Assembly (NCBI RefSeq): GCF_001831475.1
Contig: NZ_CP017688.1
Span: 124,001 to 188,000, forward strand
Reading direction: 5' to 3'
Source: Flavobacterium crassostreae
GTDB taxonomy: Bacteria > Bacteroidota > Bacteroidia > Flavobacteriales > Flavobacteriaceae
Length of the DNA: 64,000 nucleotides
The notes beneath the pieces are model-generated. The model ran no database searches, was not told the origin of the DNA, and worked only from the letters and a program-made list of their open reading frames with translations. The translations under genes were made by a program, and so were the position numbers. Within the stretch, counting starts at the first letter, position 1. Each line of letters starts with the position of its first letter. Positions 35,191-45,123 of the stretch are shown in pieces.

Positions 35191-35868
35191 ATGAAAGATT
35201 TAATTGCAACCATCAAAATTCAGGTCAACCAAAAGATCTATGTAAAAGATCCCGAAACCTCTCTTTTGGGCAAAAAAATAATTCAAGAAAGTATTTTATT
35301 GATTGATACCATTGGTTTTGAAAATTTTACTTTCAAAAAATTAGGAGAAAAGATACAGTCTAACGAAAGTTCTATTTATAGGTATTTTGAAAACAAACAC
35401 AAACTAATGCTGTACCTCAGCTCTTGGTATTGGAGCTGGATGGAGTATAAATTATTTTTTGCTACCAACAACATTGCAGATCCGTTTGAAAAACTAAAAA
35501 AAGCCATCACTATTGTCACCGAAAAAATTGAAGACGATACGGCCACAAAACACATCAACCAATCTGTTTTGAACAAAATAATTATATCCGAATTTACCAA
35601 AACACTTCTCACCAAAGAAGTAGATGAAGAAAATAAAGAAGGCTTTTTTTTGATATACAAACGCGTAATTAACCGCATTATTGATTTAATTATTGCCGTA
35701 AATCCAGAATACCCCTTTTCTAAAAGCCTAGCCTCTAACATCATTGAAGGCGCTTTGCACCAGCACTTTTTAAAAAACCATCTAAAAACCATCACTAGCT
35801 GTAACCAACAAATTAGCCCAACAGACTTTTATATTCATCTTGTGACCACCGTTCTAAAAAACAACTAA
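35191..35868 (+). CDS. TetR/AcrR-family transcriptional regulator
   Basis: 225 residues from the ATG at 35191. The longer frame from 35119 is rejected because it starts inside the gpmI terminator and spans the promoter and operator. N-terminal HTH (about 30-75): IIQESILLIDTIGFENFTFKKLGEKI, then SNESSIYRYFENKHKLM, the usual TetR recognition-helix pattern with a Tyr-Phe and Lys. The rest is the helical ligand-binding and dimer domain with no recognised ligand pocket. It is three bases upstream of the ABC gene and likely represses its own operon. Confidence 0.88.
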   Translation: MKDLIATIKIQVNQKIYVKDPETSLLGKKIIQESILLIDTIGFENFTFKKLGEKIQSNESSIYRYFENKHKLMLYLSSWYWSWMEYKLFFATNNIADPFEKLKKAITIVTEKIEDDTATKHINQSVLNKIIISEFTKTLLTKEVDEENKEGFFLIYKRVINRIIDLIIAVNPEYPFSKSLASNIIEGALHQHFLKNHLKTITSCNQQISPTDFYIHLVTTVLKNN

Positions 35869-35871
35869 GCA

Positions 35872-37536
35872 ATGACTCCATTAAAACGATTTTACAATTT
35901 ATTAGCTTTAGACAAAAAAGACATCTACCAGCTCTTCTTTTATGCTATTTTTGCTGGATTGGTCAGTTTATCCTTACCATTAGGCATACAAGCAATAATC
36001 AATTTAATTCAATCCGGACGCGCCAGTGTTTCTTGGATTATTTTGATATTCTTGGTAGTTATAGGTGTTGGCTTGGTAGGCGTGTTATCGTTGATGCAGT
36101 TACGGATCACCGAGAGTTTACAACAAAAAATATTTATTCGCTCTTCGTTTGAATTTGCGGTACGCTTACCCAAAATAAAATTTGAAGAGCTATACAACAC
36201 CTATCCTCCAGAACTCGCCAATCGTTTTTTTGACACCATGGCCATTCAAAAAGGCACCTCCAAATTATTGATTGATTTCTCGGCAGCCTTATTACAAATT
36301 GTCTTTGGTATTGTACTATTGTCCCTTTATCATCCCTATTTTATATTGCTGGGTATTTTATTGATTGTAATGCTTTATTTTATTTTCAAATTATCCTACC
36401 ATCCTGGTTTAGAAACCAGTTTAAAAGAATCCAAGTACAAATACAAGGTAGCACAATGGCTGCAAGAAATGGCCCGTAATAATTCTAGTTTCCGAAACCA
36501 AATCAATTTTGATTTCGGACTACAAAAAAACGACCAATTGGTAACTGATTATTTAAAATACCGAGAAAAACACTTTAAGGTTATTAGAAAACAGTTCCGT
36601 CAATTAATTTTATTTAAAATAATCATCACCACGAGTTTGCTTTCTATTGGAGGCTATTTGGTACTCTCACAACAGATGAATATTGGACAATTTGTTGCCG
36701 CTGAGATCATCATACTACTAGTTATCAATTCAGTTGAAAAAATAATCTTAGGCTTAGAAACCTTTTATGACGTACTAACCTCGGTAGAAAAAATAGGCCA
36801 AGTAGTGGATCTAGATTTAGAACAAGAGTACGACCAAGAAAACACCAACTATTGTTATACCGATATTAGTTTAGAAACCGAAAACGTAGATTTTAAATTT
36901 CCGGAATCCAAAAACAATGTATTAAGTGCCATTTCTTTAAAAATAGAACCCGGAGAGCGTCTGATTATAAATGGCGATAATGGTGCCGGAAAAACAACTT
37001 TAATCCGGATTCTTTCGGGCTTGCTCAAGCCTACTGCTGGTAGTTTTTGCATCAATGACAATACCTTCAAAAAAATGGATTTAAAACAATACCGATCCCA
37101 AATTGGAAGCGTGATACATGGCGAAACTCCTTTTGAAGGCAGTTATCTAGAAAATATTACCTTCAGAGATCCCAATATTAGCCAAGAAGATTTAAAATGG
37201 GCATTAGATGGCATACAGCTAACGGGTTTTATAAAATCGTTGCCAGAGCGTCTGGACAGCCCTATTTATCCCGAAGGAAGGCAACTATCGTCTTCCAATG
37301 CACAAAAAATACTATTGGCTAGAAGCATCATCCACAAACCAAAGATTTTGTTTTATGAAGATCCAACCGATAGCATGGACCCAAAGGTAGCCAACGAAAT
37401 TATTGATTTTATTACTGCCAAAGAAAACCAATGGACCGTTATCGTTTCTTCCAAAAACCCCTACTGGAAAACCAAGTGTACTAGAGAGATTATCCTACAA
37501 AACGGACGTATTCAACACGATTCAAAAAAGTTATAA
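35872..37536 (+). CDS. ABC exporter (membrane + ATPase) with divergent nucleotide-binding domain
   Basis: 554 residues. The N-terminal half (about 20-315) is an ABC exporter membrane domain with five to six helices, ending in IGQFVAAEIIILLVINSVEKII like LapB/HlyB-type type I secretion exporters; no peptidase domain precedes it. The ATPase half (about 330-554) keeps Walker A (GDNGAGKT, Lys374) but departs elsewhere: the Q-loop Gln is His416, the LSGGQ signature is LSSSN (472-476), Walker B reads FYED (494-497, Asp to Glu and catalytic Glu to Asp), and the H-loop His is Lys528. It may therefore hydrolyse ATP slowly or in an unusual way. Second gene of the TetR-ABC-HlyD-TolC operon. Confidence 0.85.
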   Translation: MTPLKRFYNLLALDKKDIYQLFFYAIFAGLVSLSLPLGIQAIINLIQSGRASVSWIILIFLVVIGVGLVGVLSLMQLRITESLQQKIFIRSSFEFAVRLPKIKFEELYNTYPPELANRFFDTMAIQKGTSKLLIDFSAALLQIVFGIVLLSLYHPYFILLGILLIVMLYFIFKLSYHPGLETSLKESKYKYKVAQWLQEMARNNSSFRNQINFDFGLQKNDQLVTDYLKYREKHFKVIRKQFRQLILFKIIITTSLLSIGGYLVLSQQMNIGQFVAAEIIILLVINSVEKIILGLETFYDVLTSVEKIGQVVDLDLEQEYDQENTNYCYTDISLETENVDFKFPESKNNVLSAISLKIEPGERLIINGDNGAGKTTLIRILSGLLKPTAGSFCINDNTFKKMDLKQYRSQIGSVIHGETPFEGSYLENITFRDPNISQEDLKWALDGIQLTGFIKSLPERLDSPIYPEGRQLSSSNAQKILLARSIIHKPKILFYEDPTDSMDPKVANEIIDFITAKENQWTVIVSSKNPYWKTKCTREIILQNGRIQHDSKKL

Positions 37537-37539
37537 CCC

Positions 37540-38889
37540 ATGCTCAATATATCCAACAACAACAAAACAAATCCGCCAAGTCTTGAGAAATTTGAGACCA
37601 TCAAAAACCTGTACACCAATACCAATTCAAGAGCTTTGAACAAAATTATTGTATCGGTTTGCATCTTGGGTGTGCTTATTTTATTTCTTCCCTGGACCCA
37701 AAACATCTCTGGATCTGGATCCGTAACTACCCTAAAACCAAACCAAAGACCCCAATCCATACAAAGTGTGATTTCTGGCCGCATTGAAAACTGGTATGTT
37801 CAAGAAGGTGATTTTGTAAACAAAGGCGATACGATTCTTTTTATTTCGGAGATAAAAGAAGACTACATGGATCCTAATTTGGTAGCCAATACCCAAAAAC
37901 AAGTCCGTGCCAAAAAAAATGCTTTAGAATCTTATGGGTCTAAAGTAAAAACCATGAGCGGACAAATCCAAAACATTGAAAGTGAGAAAAACCTAAAATT
38001 AAAACAAGCCCAAAATAAAATCCAACAAGCGCTTTTAAAAATAAAAAGCGATAGCATGGATCTTGTTGCCGTAAAGACACAATTTAAAATTGCAACTACC
38101 CAATTGGATCGTGCCGTTCAGCTTCATAAAGAAGGCCTAAAACCTCTCACAGATGTAGAAGACAAAAGACTAAAACTGCAAGAAGTAGACGCCAAAATTA
38201 TCACCCAAGAAAACAAATACCTGAGCAGTCAAAATGAATTTATCAACGCCAAGGTAGAAACCAACAGAATAACTGCAGAATACGCCGAGAAAGTATCCAA
38301 GGCCCAAAGCGAACAATTCACCGCCTTGAGCAACCAGTTTGACACCGAAGCACAGGTAAACAAACTAGAAAACCAATACACCAATTACAGCATACGCAAC
38401 GGCATGTATTATATCAAAGCCCCACAAAGCGGGTATGTAAACCGGATTTTACAAGCTGGTATTGGGCAAACCATCAAAGAAGGAACCGCAATAGTAAGCA
38501 TCATGCCGGCAGCATACGATATTGCCGTAGAAACCTACGTAAGCCCAATGGATTTGCCCTTAATAAATAAAGGCGAAAAAGTACGTATTTGGTTTGATGG
38601 ATGGCCTACTATTGTTTTTTCGGGCTGGCCGGATGTATCCTACGGAACTTTTGGCGGCAAAATTGTTGCCATCGAAAACTTTATCAGTGACAACGGAAAG
38701 TACCGCATTTTAATTGCGCCAGATCCAGAAGAAGCCTCTTGGCCCAAAAAAATAAGTATCGGCTCCGGCGCAGAAACTATTGCCTTGTTAGATACCGTTC
38801 CGATCTGGTTTGAGGCATGGCGAATTTTAAATGGCTTTCCGCCAAATTATTATAAATCAGACACCAAAACTACTAAAGAAAAAAAATAA
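37540..38889 (+). CDS. HlyD-family membrane fusion (periplasmic adaptor) protein
   Basis: 449 residues. A cytoplasmic start, one membrane helix (about 35-55), the biotinyl-lipoyl half-motif ISGRIENWYVQEGDFVNKGDT (about 78-98), a long alpha-hairpin coiled coil (about 115-270) and a beta-barrel region after a second half-motif (IKAPQSGYVNRIL). It bridges the ABC exporter and the outer-membrane channel. It lies three bases after the ABC gene, and its stop codon overlaps the TolC ATG. The substrate of the system is not encoded nearby. Confidence 0.9.
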   Translation: MLNISNNNKTNPPSLEKFETIKNLYTNTNSRALNKIIVSVCILGVLILFLPWTQNISGSGSVTTLKPNQRPQSIQSVISGRIENWYVQEGDFVNKGDTILFISEIKEDYMDPNLVANTQKQVRAKKNALESYGSKVKTMSGQIQNIESEKNLKLKQAQNKIQQALLKIKSDSMDLVAVKTQFKIATTQLDRAVQLHKEGLKPLTDVEDKRLKLQEVDAKIITQENKYLSSQNEFINAKVETNRITAEYAEKVSKAQSEQFTALSNQFDTEAQVNKLENQYTNYSIRNGMYYIKAPQSGYVNRILQAGIGQTIKEGTAIVSIMPAAYDIAVETYVSPMDLPLINKGEKVRIWFDGWPTIVFSGWPDVSYGTFGGKIVAIENFISDNGKYRILIAPDPEEASWPKKISIGSGAETIALLDTVPIWFEAWRILNGFPPNYYKSDTKTTKEKK

Positions 38890-40286
38890 TGAAACCACTT
38901 CTTATCCTTTTTCTATTTTTAGGATCTGTTGTTTTTGGACAAACTCCCACCACCAATAATTTAAAAGAATTTACTTACAATGAGTTTTTGGGTTATGTCA
39001 AAAAATACCATCCTTTAGTTAAAATAGCTAATTTAGAAATCAATAAAGCCCAAGCTAATTTGATGGCAGCTCGTGGTGGTTTTGACCCTAAAATTGAAGT
39101 TGATTTTAAAGAAAAACAATTTAAAGACAAAGAATATTATTCGATACTGAACAGCAGTTTCAAAATCCCTACTTGGTATGGCATCGAAATAAAAGCGGGT
39201 TTTGACCACAATGATGGCATATATTTAAATCCCGAAAACACCGTTCCAAATCAAGGACTAACCTCTTTAGGAATTACCGTGCCGTTAGGACAAGGTTTGT
39301 TTATCAATCAAAGAATGGCCGATGTTCGCAAAGCCAAAATCCAATTAAAACTCAGTCAAGCCGAAAGAAAACTACAAGCAATTGCCGTTTTGTATGATGC
39401 CTCTATTGCTTATTTTAATTGGAAAAAAACCTATAACGAAGTTGCACTATACCAAACCTACAGCAACAATGCACAAATTAGGTTCAAGGGGATCAAAGAA
39501 TTGATAAAAGCAGGGGACAAACGCGCTATTGACAGTATAGAGTCTGGGATCAGTGTAAAAAACAGACTGCTCAATCTGGAGGATTCTAAATTAAAATTAA
39601 ACAAAGCCAAACTAGAGTTAGCAACCTTTTTGTGGTTAGAAAACACCATTCCGTTAGAACTAGCAGATAGTTTGGTTCCCGAAAAAGATATCGCAAACAG
39701 CATTCAAGAAACACTAAAAACAAATGATTTAGTAAACACCGATTTTACCCTAGAGAACCACCCAAAGATTAACGCACTTCAAAACAAAATTGAAATTCTG
39801 ACTGTAGAGAAAAAACTAAAAGCCAACCTGTTGTTGCCAAAAATGGACCTTGGCTATTCTTATATTGCAGAACCAAGTTATATAGACAACTACCAATTTG
39901 AAAATTACAAAATTGGTCTAAATTTTTATTTCCCTTTATTTTTACGAAAAGAACGTGGCGGTCTAAAACTAGCACAATACAAAATTCAAGAATCTGAATT
40001 GGCATTAAATCTAGAACGAATGCAACTTTCTAACAAAATTAGTGCCCAGAAAACAGAAATTCAATCCTTAGAGATCCAAAATAAAATCATTAAAAGCCTA
40101 GCCGAAGATTATGCCGTTATGCTACAATCCGAAGAACGCTTATTTAGCTTTGGCGAAAGCTCTCTATTTGTAATCAATAGCCGAGAAAATAGTTTAATCA
40201 GTGCCAAGTTGGCTTCAATCGCTTTAGAAAACAGGTATTTTAACTCCAATGCTGTACTTTTTAAAATTATGGCTAATCCGGATTAA
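38889..40286 (+). CDS. TolC-family outer membrane efflux protein
   Basis: 465 residues with a signal peptide (MKPLLILFLFLGSVVFGQ). Two repeated long helical parts with outer-membrane efflux features: FTYNEFLGYVKKYHPLVKIANLEINKAQANLMAARGGFDPKI is the typical start, with a related second unit from about 260 (NHPKINALQNKIEIL). It forms the trimeric outer-membrane exit duct of the export system. Last gene of the operon; map follows with its own promoter. Confidence 0.9.
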   Translation: MKPLLILFLFLGSVVFGQTPTTNNLKEFTYNEFLGYVKKYHPLVKIANLEINKAQANLMAARGGFDPKIEVDFKEKQFKDKEYYSILNSSFKIPTWYGIEIKAGFDHNDGIYLNPENTVPNQGLTSLGITVPLGQGLFINQRMADVRKAKIQLKLSQAERKLQAIAVLYDASIAYFNWKKTYNEVALYQTYSNNAQIRFKGIKELIKAGDKRAIDSIESGISVKNRLLNLEDSKLKLNKAKLELATFLWLENTIPLELADSLVPEKDIANSIQETLKTNDLVNTDFTLENHPKINALQNKIEILTVEKKLKANLLLPKMDLGYSYIAEPSYIDNYQFENYKIGLNFYFPLFLRKERGGLKLAQYKIQESELALNLERMQLSNKISAQKTEIQSLEIQNKIIKSLAEDYAVMLQSEERLFSFGESSLFVINSRENSLISAKLASIALENRYFNSNAVLFKIMANPD

Positions 40287-40301
40287 ATAATTTAAAAATT
40301 G

Positions 40302-40309
40302 TACTTTTG
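40302..40309 (+). promoter_or_regulatory. map promoter -7 box
   Basis: TACTTTTG, 21 bases before the map ATG. Confidence 0.6.
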
Positions 40310-40329
40310 CCAACTGAAAATAAGACAAT

Positions 40330-41148
40330 ATGATTATAGTTAAATCCCGTGAAGAAATTGAATTAATGCGCGAAAGTGCCTTAATTGTATCAAAAACATT
40401 AGGAATGATTGCTTCTGAAATCAAAGAAGGAGTAACTACATTACATTTAGATAAATTAGCCGAAGAGTTCATCCGGGACCATGGCGCAGTACCTAGTTTT
40501 TTAGGTTTATACGATTTTCCAAACTCCTTATGCATGAGTCCAAATGCACAAGTAGTACACGGAATCCCTAACAATACGCCACTACAGAACGGAGACGTGA
40601 TCTCGGTAGATTGTGGGGCATTTAAAAATGGCTACCACGGAGACCACGCCTATTCGTTTGAAATTGGCGATGTAGCACCCGAAACCAAAAAATTACTACA
40701 GGTTACCAAAGAATCTTTGTATGTAGGTATCCGCGAGTTTAAAGCCGGAAACCGCGTAGAAGATGTAGGTAATGCCATCCAAAAATATACCGAAGCGCAT
40801 GGTTATGGCGTGGTGCGCGAATTAGTAGGACACGGTTTAGGGCAAAAAATGCACGAAGATCCAGAGATGCCAAATTACGGAAAACGAGGACGCGGAAAAC
40901 TATTTGTAGAAGGAATGGTAGTAGCCATTGAACCGATGATTAACCAAGGAACACGCAACATCAAACAACACAAAGACGGCTGGACAATCACTACTGCAGA
41001 CAACAAACCTAGTGCCCACTTTGAACACGATGTGGCCTTAGTAGATGGCAAACCAGAGTTACTTTCTACCTTTGCCTACATCTACCAAGCACTTGGAATT
41101 GTAAGCAATGAAGAAGAAGAGTTTAGAAAAGTGCCATTGGTATTGTAA
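40330..41148 (+). CDS. map: type I methionine aminopeptidase
   Basis: 272 residues. It removes the initiator Met from new proteins in the cytoplasm. The pita-bread fold metal ligands are present: Asp in SVDCGAF (about 96), Asp in GYHGDHAYSF (about 107), His in GHGLGQKMHEDPEMPN (about 170), Glu in AIEPMI (about 203) and Glu in FEHDVAL (about 237). The N-terminus is IIVKSREEIELMRESA, as usual for MAP type I. Confidence 0.96.
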   Translation: MIIVKSREEIELMRESALIVSKTLGMIASEIKEGVTTLHLDKLAEEFIRDHGAVPSFLGLYDFPNSLCMSPNAQVVHGIPNNTPLQNGDVISVDCGAFKNGYHGDHAYSFEIGDVAPETKKLLQVTKESLYVGIREFKAGNRVEDVGNAIQKYTEAHGYGVVRELVGHGLGQKMHEDPEMPNYGKRGRGKLFVEGMVVAIEPMINQGTRNIKQHKDGWTITTADNKPSAHFEHDVALVDGKPELLSTFAYIYQALGIVSNEEEEFRKVPLVL

Positions 41149-41202
41149 CAGAAATAACTTGCTGCTAATGGACATGACCCAACATTAATTTTATTATAAA
41201 AC

Positions 41203-41973
41203 TTGAAAAAACTATTCAAACTCGTACTCAATACCATCCCTCGCCCAATACTTATTCGGTTAAGTTATGTTGCACGGCCTATTTTGGCATTGACCTTAAA
41301 GGGAACTACGTTTACGGATCCTATTGACGGCAAAAGTTTTAAAACATTCTTGCCGTATGGTTACGGAAACCAGCGCAACAATGTACTTTCGCCAAGCACA
41401 CTTTCGTTGGAGAGACACCGCTTGTTGTGGCTATACTTAAATGATCAAACTGATTTTTTTACTTCTAAAGAAAAAAAGAAAGTCCTGCATTTTGCACCAG
41501 AGCAAGCTTTTTACAAACGGTTTCGCAATCAAAAAAATCTGGACTACACAACAACCGATTTGTTTTCGCCGCTTGCCGATGTAAAGGCTGACATTTGTGA
41601 CTTGCCATTTGAGGACAATCAGTACGATATTATTTTGTGCAACCACGTTTTAGAACACATTCCAGAGGATACTAAAGCCATGCAAGAGCTCTACCGCGTA
41701 TTAAAACCTGGCGGAATGGCTATATTGCAAATTCCGCAAGATTTAAATCGGGCAACCACCTTTACAGACGATACCATAACGGATCCAAAAAAGCGTGCCG
41801 AAATATTCGGACAATACGATCATGTGCGTATCTATGGACGGGATTATTTTGATAAATTAAGACATATTGGTTTTCGGGTTGTCGAAGAAGCGTATACCAC
41901 CAAAATTGCACCCGAATTAGTAACGAAATATTGTTTGGCTCCAGGCGAAATTATTCCTGTTTGTTTTAAATAA
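41203..41973 (+). CDS. class I SAM-dependent methyltransferase
   Basis: 256 residues. The start is a TTG codon; the product then begins MKKLFKLVLNTIPRP, and no better start is near. A Rossmann methyltransferase core is visible: VLHFAPEQ (about 92) where the SAM glycine loop is degenerate, DVKADICDLPF (about 125-135), and YDIILCNHVLEHI (about 140-152, the post-motif II His-Glu typical of Methyltransf_11), then LKPGGMAILQIPQ. The substrate is unknown. It follows map by 54 bases. Confidence 0.8.
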   Translation: MKKLFKLVLNTIPRPILIRLSYVARPILALTLKGTTFTDPIDGKSFKTFLPYGYGNQRNNVLSPSTLSLERHRLLWLYLNDQTDFFTSKEKKKVLHFAPEQAFYKRFRNQKNLDYTTTDLFSPLADVKADICDLPFEDNQYDIILCNHVLEHIPEDTKAMQELYRVLKPGGMAILQIPQDLNRATTFTDDTITDPKKRAEIFGQYDHVRIYGRDYFDKLRHIGFRVVEEAYTTKIAPELVTKYCLAPGEIIPVCFK

Positions 41974-42119
41974 GCAAAATACCGACGATTTAAATTTTAC
42001 CCTTAAGGGATTTTGCGAGTATAGAGTCGAACACTTCATTTCCATAATCCCTGAATGGTAAAATCTGTAATTACTTCGCTTTTGACCTAGCAACCTTCAA
42101 AAACCTAATAGCCTTAATT

Positions 42120-45026
42120 TTGACCACTGCATCCAAATTTCCGTTTTGTTTTGACTTGAATTGGGATGTCAAAAGCAATTTTTACACTCCTACAGCTTAT
42201 GTGGTTGCTACCAACCAACCTATAACTTATTTAGATAAAAAAGCCACCCCCGAAGTTCTCAAAAGCCTTGGGATTGATGTTGTTGACTTAGACAAATCCA
42301 TCCAAAAAGTACTTGCCATTTGTGATAGCCTGCAAGCCGAGATACTCGCTAAAAAATTCAGCACAGCCAAAGCAAAAAAATCTCTGGAGGAATTATCCAA
42401 AGATCCTAAAATTGCCTTGGGGATACAGCGGTATCAAAACGCAAAACTAGCCGAATTTTTAAAACTGGTTCAAACCCATGATTTTGCACTTTGTTTTGCT
42501 TTAGACCAAGATAAAAATTTTAGAAAAAGCCAAATCACAACCCAAAACCAACCCTTAGAAGCTAAAATTCATTTTCTAAAAACCGATCAGGGTATAGAAT
42601 ACCGCTTGCAATTGCAAGACAATAAAGAATCCTTTGCTCTTTGGGACAAAAAAATAACCATCCTGCTCCAGGACCCAGCTTGGTTGCTTATAGACCGCCA
42701 ATTGCTGTTTCTTCAAGCAATAGATGCCAAAAAAATATACCCATTTTTGACCAAAAAAACCATCACCATTCCATCTCGGATGGTGGCGGACTATTTTCAA
42801 AAATTTATCAAAGATATTGTCCAGAAAGTAGATGTTACAGCAGATGGTTTTGAAATTATCCAACGCAATACCCTTGTTTCTTGCCAGCTTGAAGCAGTAC
42901 ATGATTTTTTTAAAAACAGCTATTATCTTCATTTTCGCTTGGATTATAACGGCTACATATTTGATAGCTCCAAAAACAAAACAAGCCATTCCGAAGTGGA
43001 TATAGACCATCCCGAAAACATAAAAGTCATTCAATACAAACGAAATCCAGATGCCGAAATACTTTTGGAACAAAAACTAAGTCATTGGGGTTTGGAGAAA
43101 ACCGAAAATGGCTTTTTTAGGCTTTCGCCAAAATCTAAAAACACAGAACGATACGCTACCATTCAATGGGTTATAGAGCACCAAGAACAGTTAGAATCTT
43201 CCGGATTTAGTTTGGATAACCTTACCATCGATGGAAAAAAAATACAACTCACAAAACCCCTAATTCAGTTTCGGAACCAAACTCAAAAAGATTGGTTTGA
43301 TATCCAAATCACTATTTGTTGCGGCAAATTTACCTTCAATTTTATAGAGATTATACCCAATTTAAAACAACAAAACCAGCTGTACCTATTGCCTGATGGT
43401 AGTTGTTTTTTGATTCCTAAAGAGTGGATGCTGCACTATGCGCCGTTAGCAAAACTAGCCAAGATACACCAACAAGTTTTGCAAGTACCCAAAAACAACT
43501 ACGCTATTCTTCAAGAAATACCAGAATTACAACTGGATTTAAAAACCCCAATAGTTCCAGAATTTAGCCCATCTGCTTTAGTGAAAGCTACATTGAGACC
43601 CTATCAAATTCAGGGTGTAAAATGGCTCCTTGAGCATTACCAAAATGGCATGGGCGCCTGTCTTGCAGACGATATGGGTTTAGGTAAAACCCTACAAACC
43701 CTAACCGCCTTGGTTGCCGTACAAGAACAATTAGAAAACCAACAAGCTGAGGCAGAACAACTCGATTTGTTTGGCAACAACCTACCACAGACCAAAGAAT
43801 ATTTAAAAGTTTTGGTAGTACTGCCCTCTTCGTTAGTGTTCAATTGGTACCACGAAGCCCGTAAATTTACACCACATTTGCGGAGGATACAATATATTGG
43901 CAAGGATCGAAAATGGATTGCCAAAAAATTAATGCGCTACGATTTAGTATTTACCAGTTATGCCATTGCATCCCGAGATATTGCTATTCTAAAAAAACAT
44001 TCGTTTCGATTTTTGATTTTAGACGAAAGTCAATATATCAAGAACAAAAAGTCCAAAATATTCCAAGCAATACATCAAATACCTGCTGCAAACAGGATTT
44101 CTTTGAGCGGTACACCTATTGAAAATTCTTTGGATGATTTATGGTCTCAGATGGAATTTATCAATCCAGACATACTAGGAAGCCATTCTTTTTTTGTTCA
44201 AAATTACAAGATCCCTATTGAAAAAAACAAAGACAAAACCGTTTTGGCAGCACTAAAAACCGTGATTAGTCCGTTTATTTTAAGACGAACCAAAGAGCAG
44301 GTATTAGACGATTTGCCCGAGCTTACAGAACAAATTTATTATTGCGATATGCCCAAAGAGCAAGAAAAATTGTACGACGAAGAAAAATCCAAAGCCCGCA
44401 ATGCAATCCTGGGTACAGATGCTACTAAAAGGGACAAAATTAACATACTCAATAGCTTGATGCGCTTAAGACAACTAAGCAACCATCCCAAAATGATCGA
44501 TGCTAATTCGGAGATAGATTCCGGAAAATTTCATGCCGTAACCAATTATTTGAGTACTTTGATTCCATCCAAACAAAAAACAATTGTGTTTAGTTCTTTT
44601 GTTTCTAATCTGGATTTTTATAAAAATTGGTGTCTTGAAAACCACATTAAATTTTGTGAGCTAACTGGCGCAACGAATCCAAAAGACCGCGAAATTGCTG
44701 TAAATAACTTTCAAGAACAAGACGAAATTTTGTTATTTTTTATTTCGTTAAAAGCAGGTGGCGTAGGGCTAAACCTAACCAAGGCATCTTATGTTTTGTT
44801 TTTGGATCCATGGTGGAACCCTTTTGCTGAAAAGCAAGGAATTGGTAGAGCACATAGAATAGGACAGGTACAGAAAGTGCATGTGATCCGTTTTATAACC
44901 AAAAATACGGTAGAAGAAAAAATTATTCAATTGCAAGAAAGCAAAAAACTACTATCGGATGCGCTTTTGGACGAAAATTATATTGGCCACGAGATAGAAG
45001 CCCATTTGGAATACCTTTTGGAATAA
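42120..45026 (+). CDS. SNF2/RapA-like DEAD-box ATPase (helicase)
   Basis: 968 residues as drawn. A large N-terminal part (1-480) of unknown fold precedes the SNF2 motor: Walker A DDMGLGKTLQTL (about 517), Walker B DESQ (about 635, where DEAH/DEAQ is common), SGTPIENSLDDLWSQ (about 665), and the C-terminal helicase lobe with FISLKAGGVGLNLT (about 875) and GRAHRIGQ (about 907). Such proteins are DNA or nucleoprotein translocases; the bacterial role is unclear. The frame is open well upstream and has no ATG, while the TTG at 42120 lies inside a TAATTTTG promoter-like box, so the true start is uncertain and could be further in. Confidence 0.85.
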   Translation: MTTASKFPFCFDLNWDVKSNFYTPTAYVVATNQPITYLDKKATPEVLKSLGIDVVDLDKSIQKVLAICDSLQAEILAKKFSTAKAKKSLEELSKDPKIALGIQRYQNAKLAEFLKLVQTHDFALCFALDQDKNFRKSQITTQNQPLEAKIHFLKTDQGIEYRLQLQDNKESFALWDKKITILLQDPAWLLIDRQLLFLQAIDAKKIYPFLTKKTITIPSRMVADYFQKFIKDIVQKVDVTADGFEIIQRNTLVSCQLEAVHDFFKNSYYLHFRLDYNGYIFDSSKNKTSHSEVDIDHPENIKVIQYKRNPDAEILLEQKLSHWGLEKTENGFFRLSPKSKNTERYATIQWVIEHQEQLESSGFSLDNLTIDGKKIQLTKPLIQFRNQTQKDWFDIQITICCGKFTFNFIEIIPNLKQQNQLYLLPDGSCFLIPKEWMLHYAPLAKLAKIHQQVLQVPKNNYAILQEIPELQLDLKTPIVPEFSPSALVKATLRPYQIQGVKWLLEHYQNGMGACLADDMGLGKTLQTLTALVAVQEQLENQQAEAEQLDLFGNNLPQTKEYLKVLVVLPSSLVFNWYHEARKFTPHLRRIQYIGKDRKWIAKKLMRYDLVFTSYAIASRDIAILKKHSFRFLILDESQYIKNKKSKIFQAIHQIPAANRISLSGTPIENSLDDLWSQMEFINPDILGSHSFFVQNYKIPIEKNKDKTVLAALKTVISPFILRRTKEQVLDDLPELTEQIYYCDMPKEQEKLYDEEKSKARNAILGTDATKRDKINILNSLMRLRQLSNHPKMIDANSEIDSGKFHAVTNYLSTLIPSKQKTIVFSSFVSNLDFYKNWCLENHIKFCELTGATNPKDREIAVNNFQEQDEILLFFISLKAGGVGLNLTKASYVLFLDPWWNPFAEKQGIGRAHRIGQVQKVHVIRFITKNTVEEKIIQLQESKKLLSDALLDENYIGHEIEAHLEYLLE

Positions 45027-45123
45027 AAACAAAAAACAGATAGAATGGCAACCTAAAAACTATCTTTAGAATTGTAAGCTAATTATTCCCTATATTTAAG
45101 CCCTCAAAAAACACGTTAATTTC

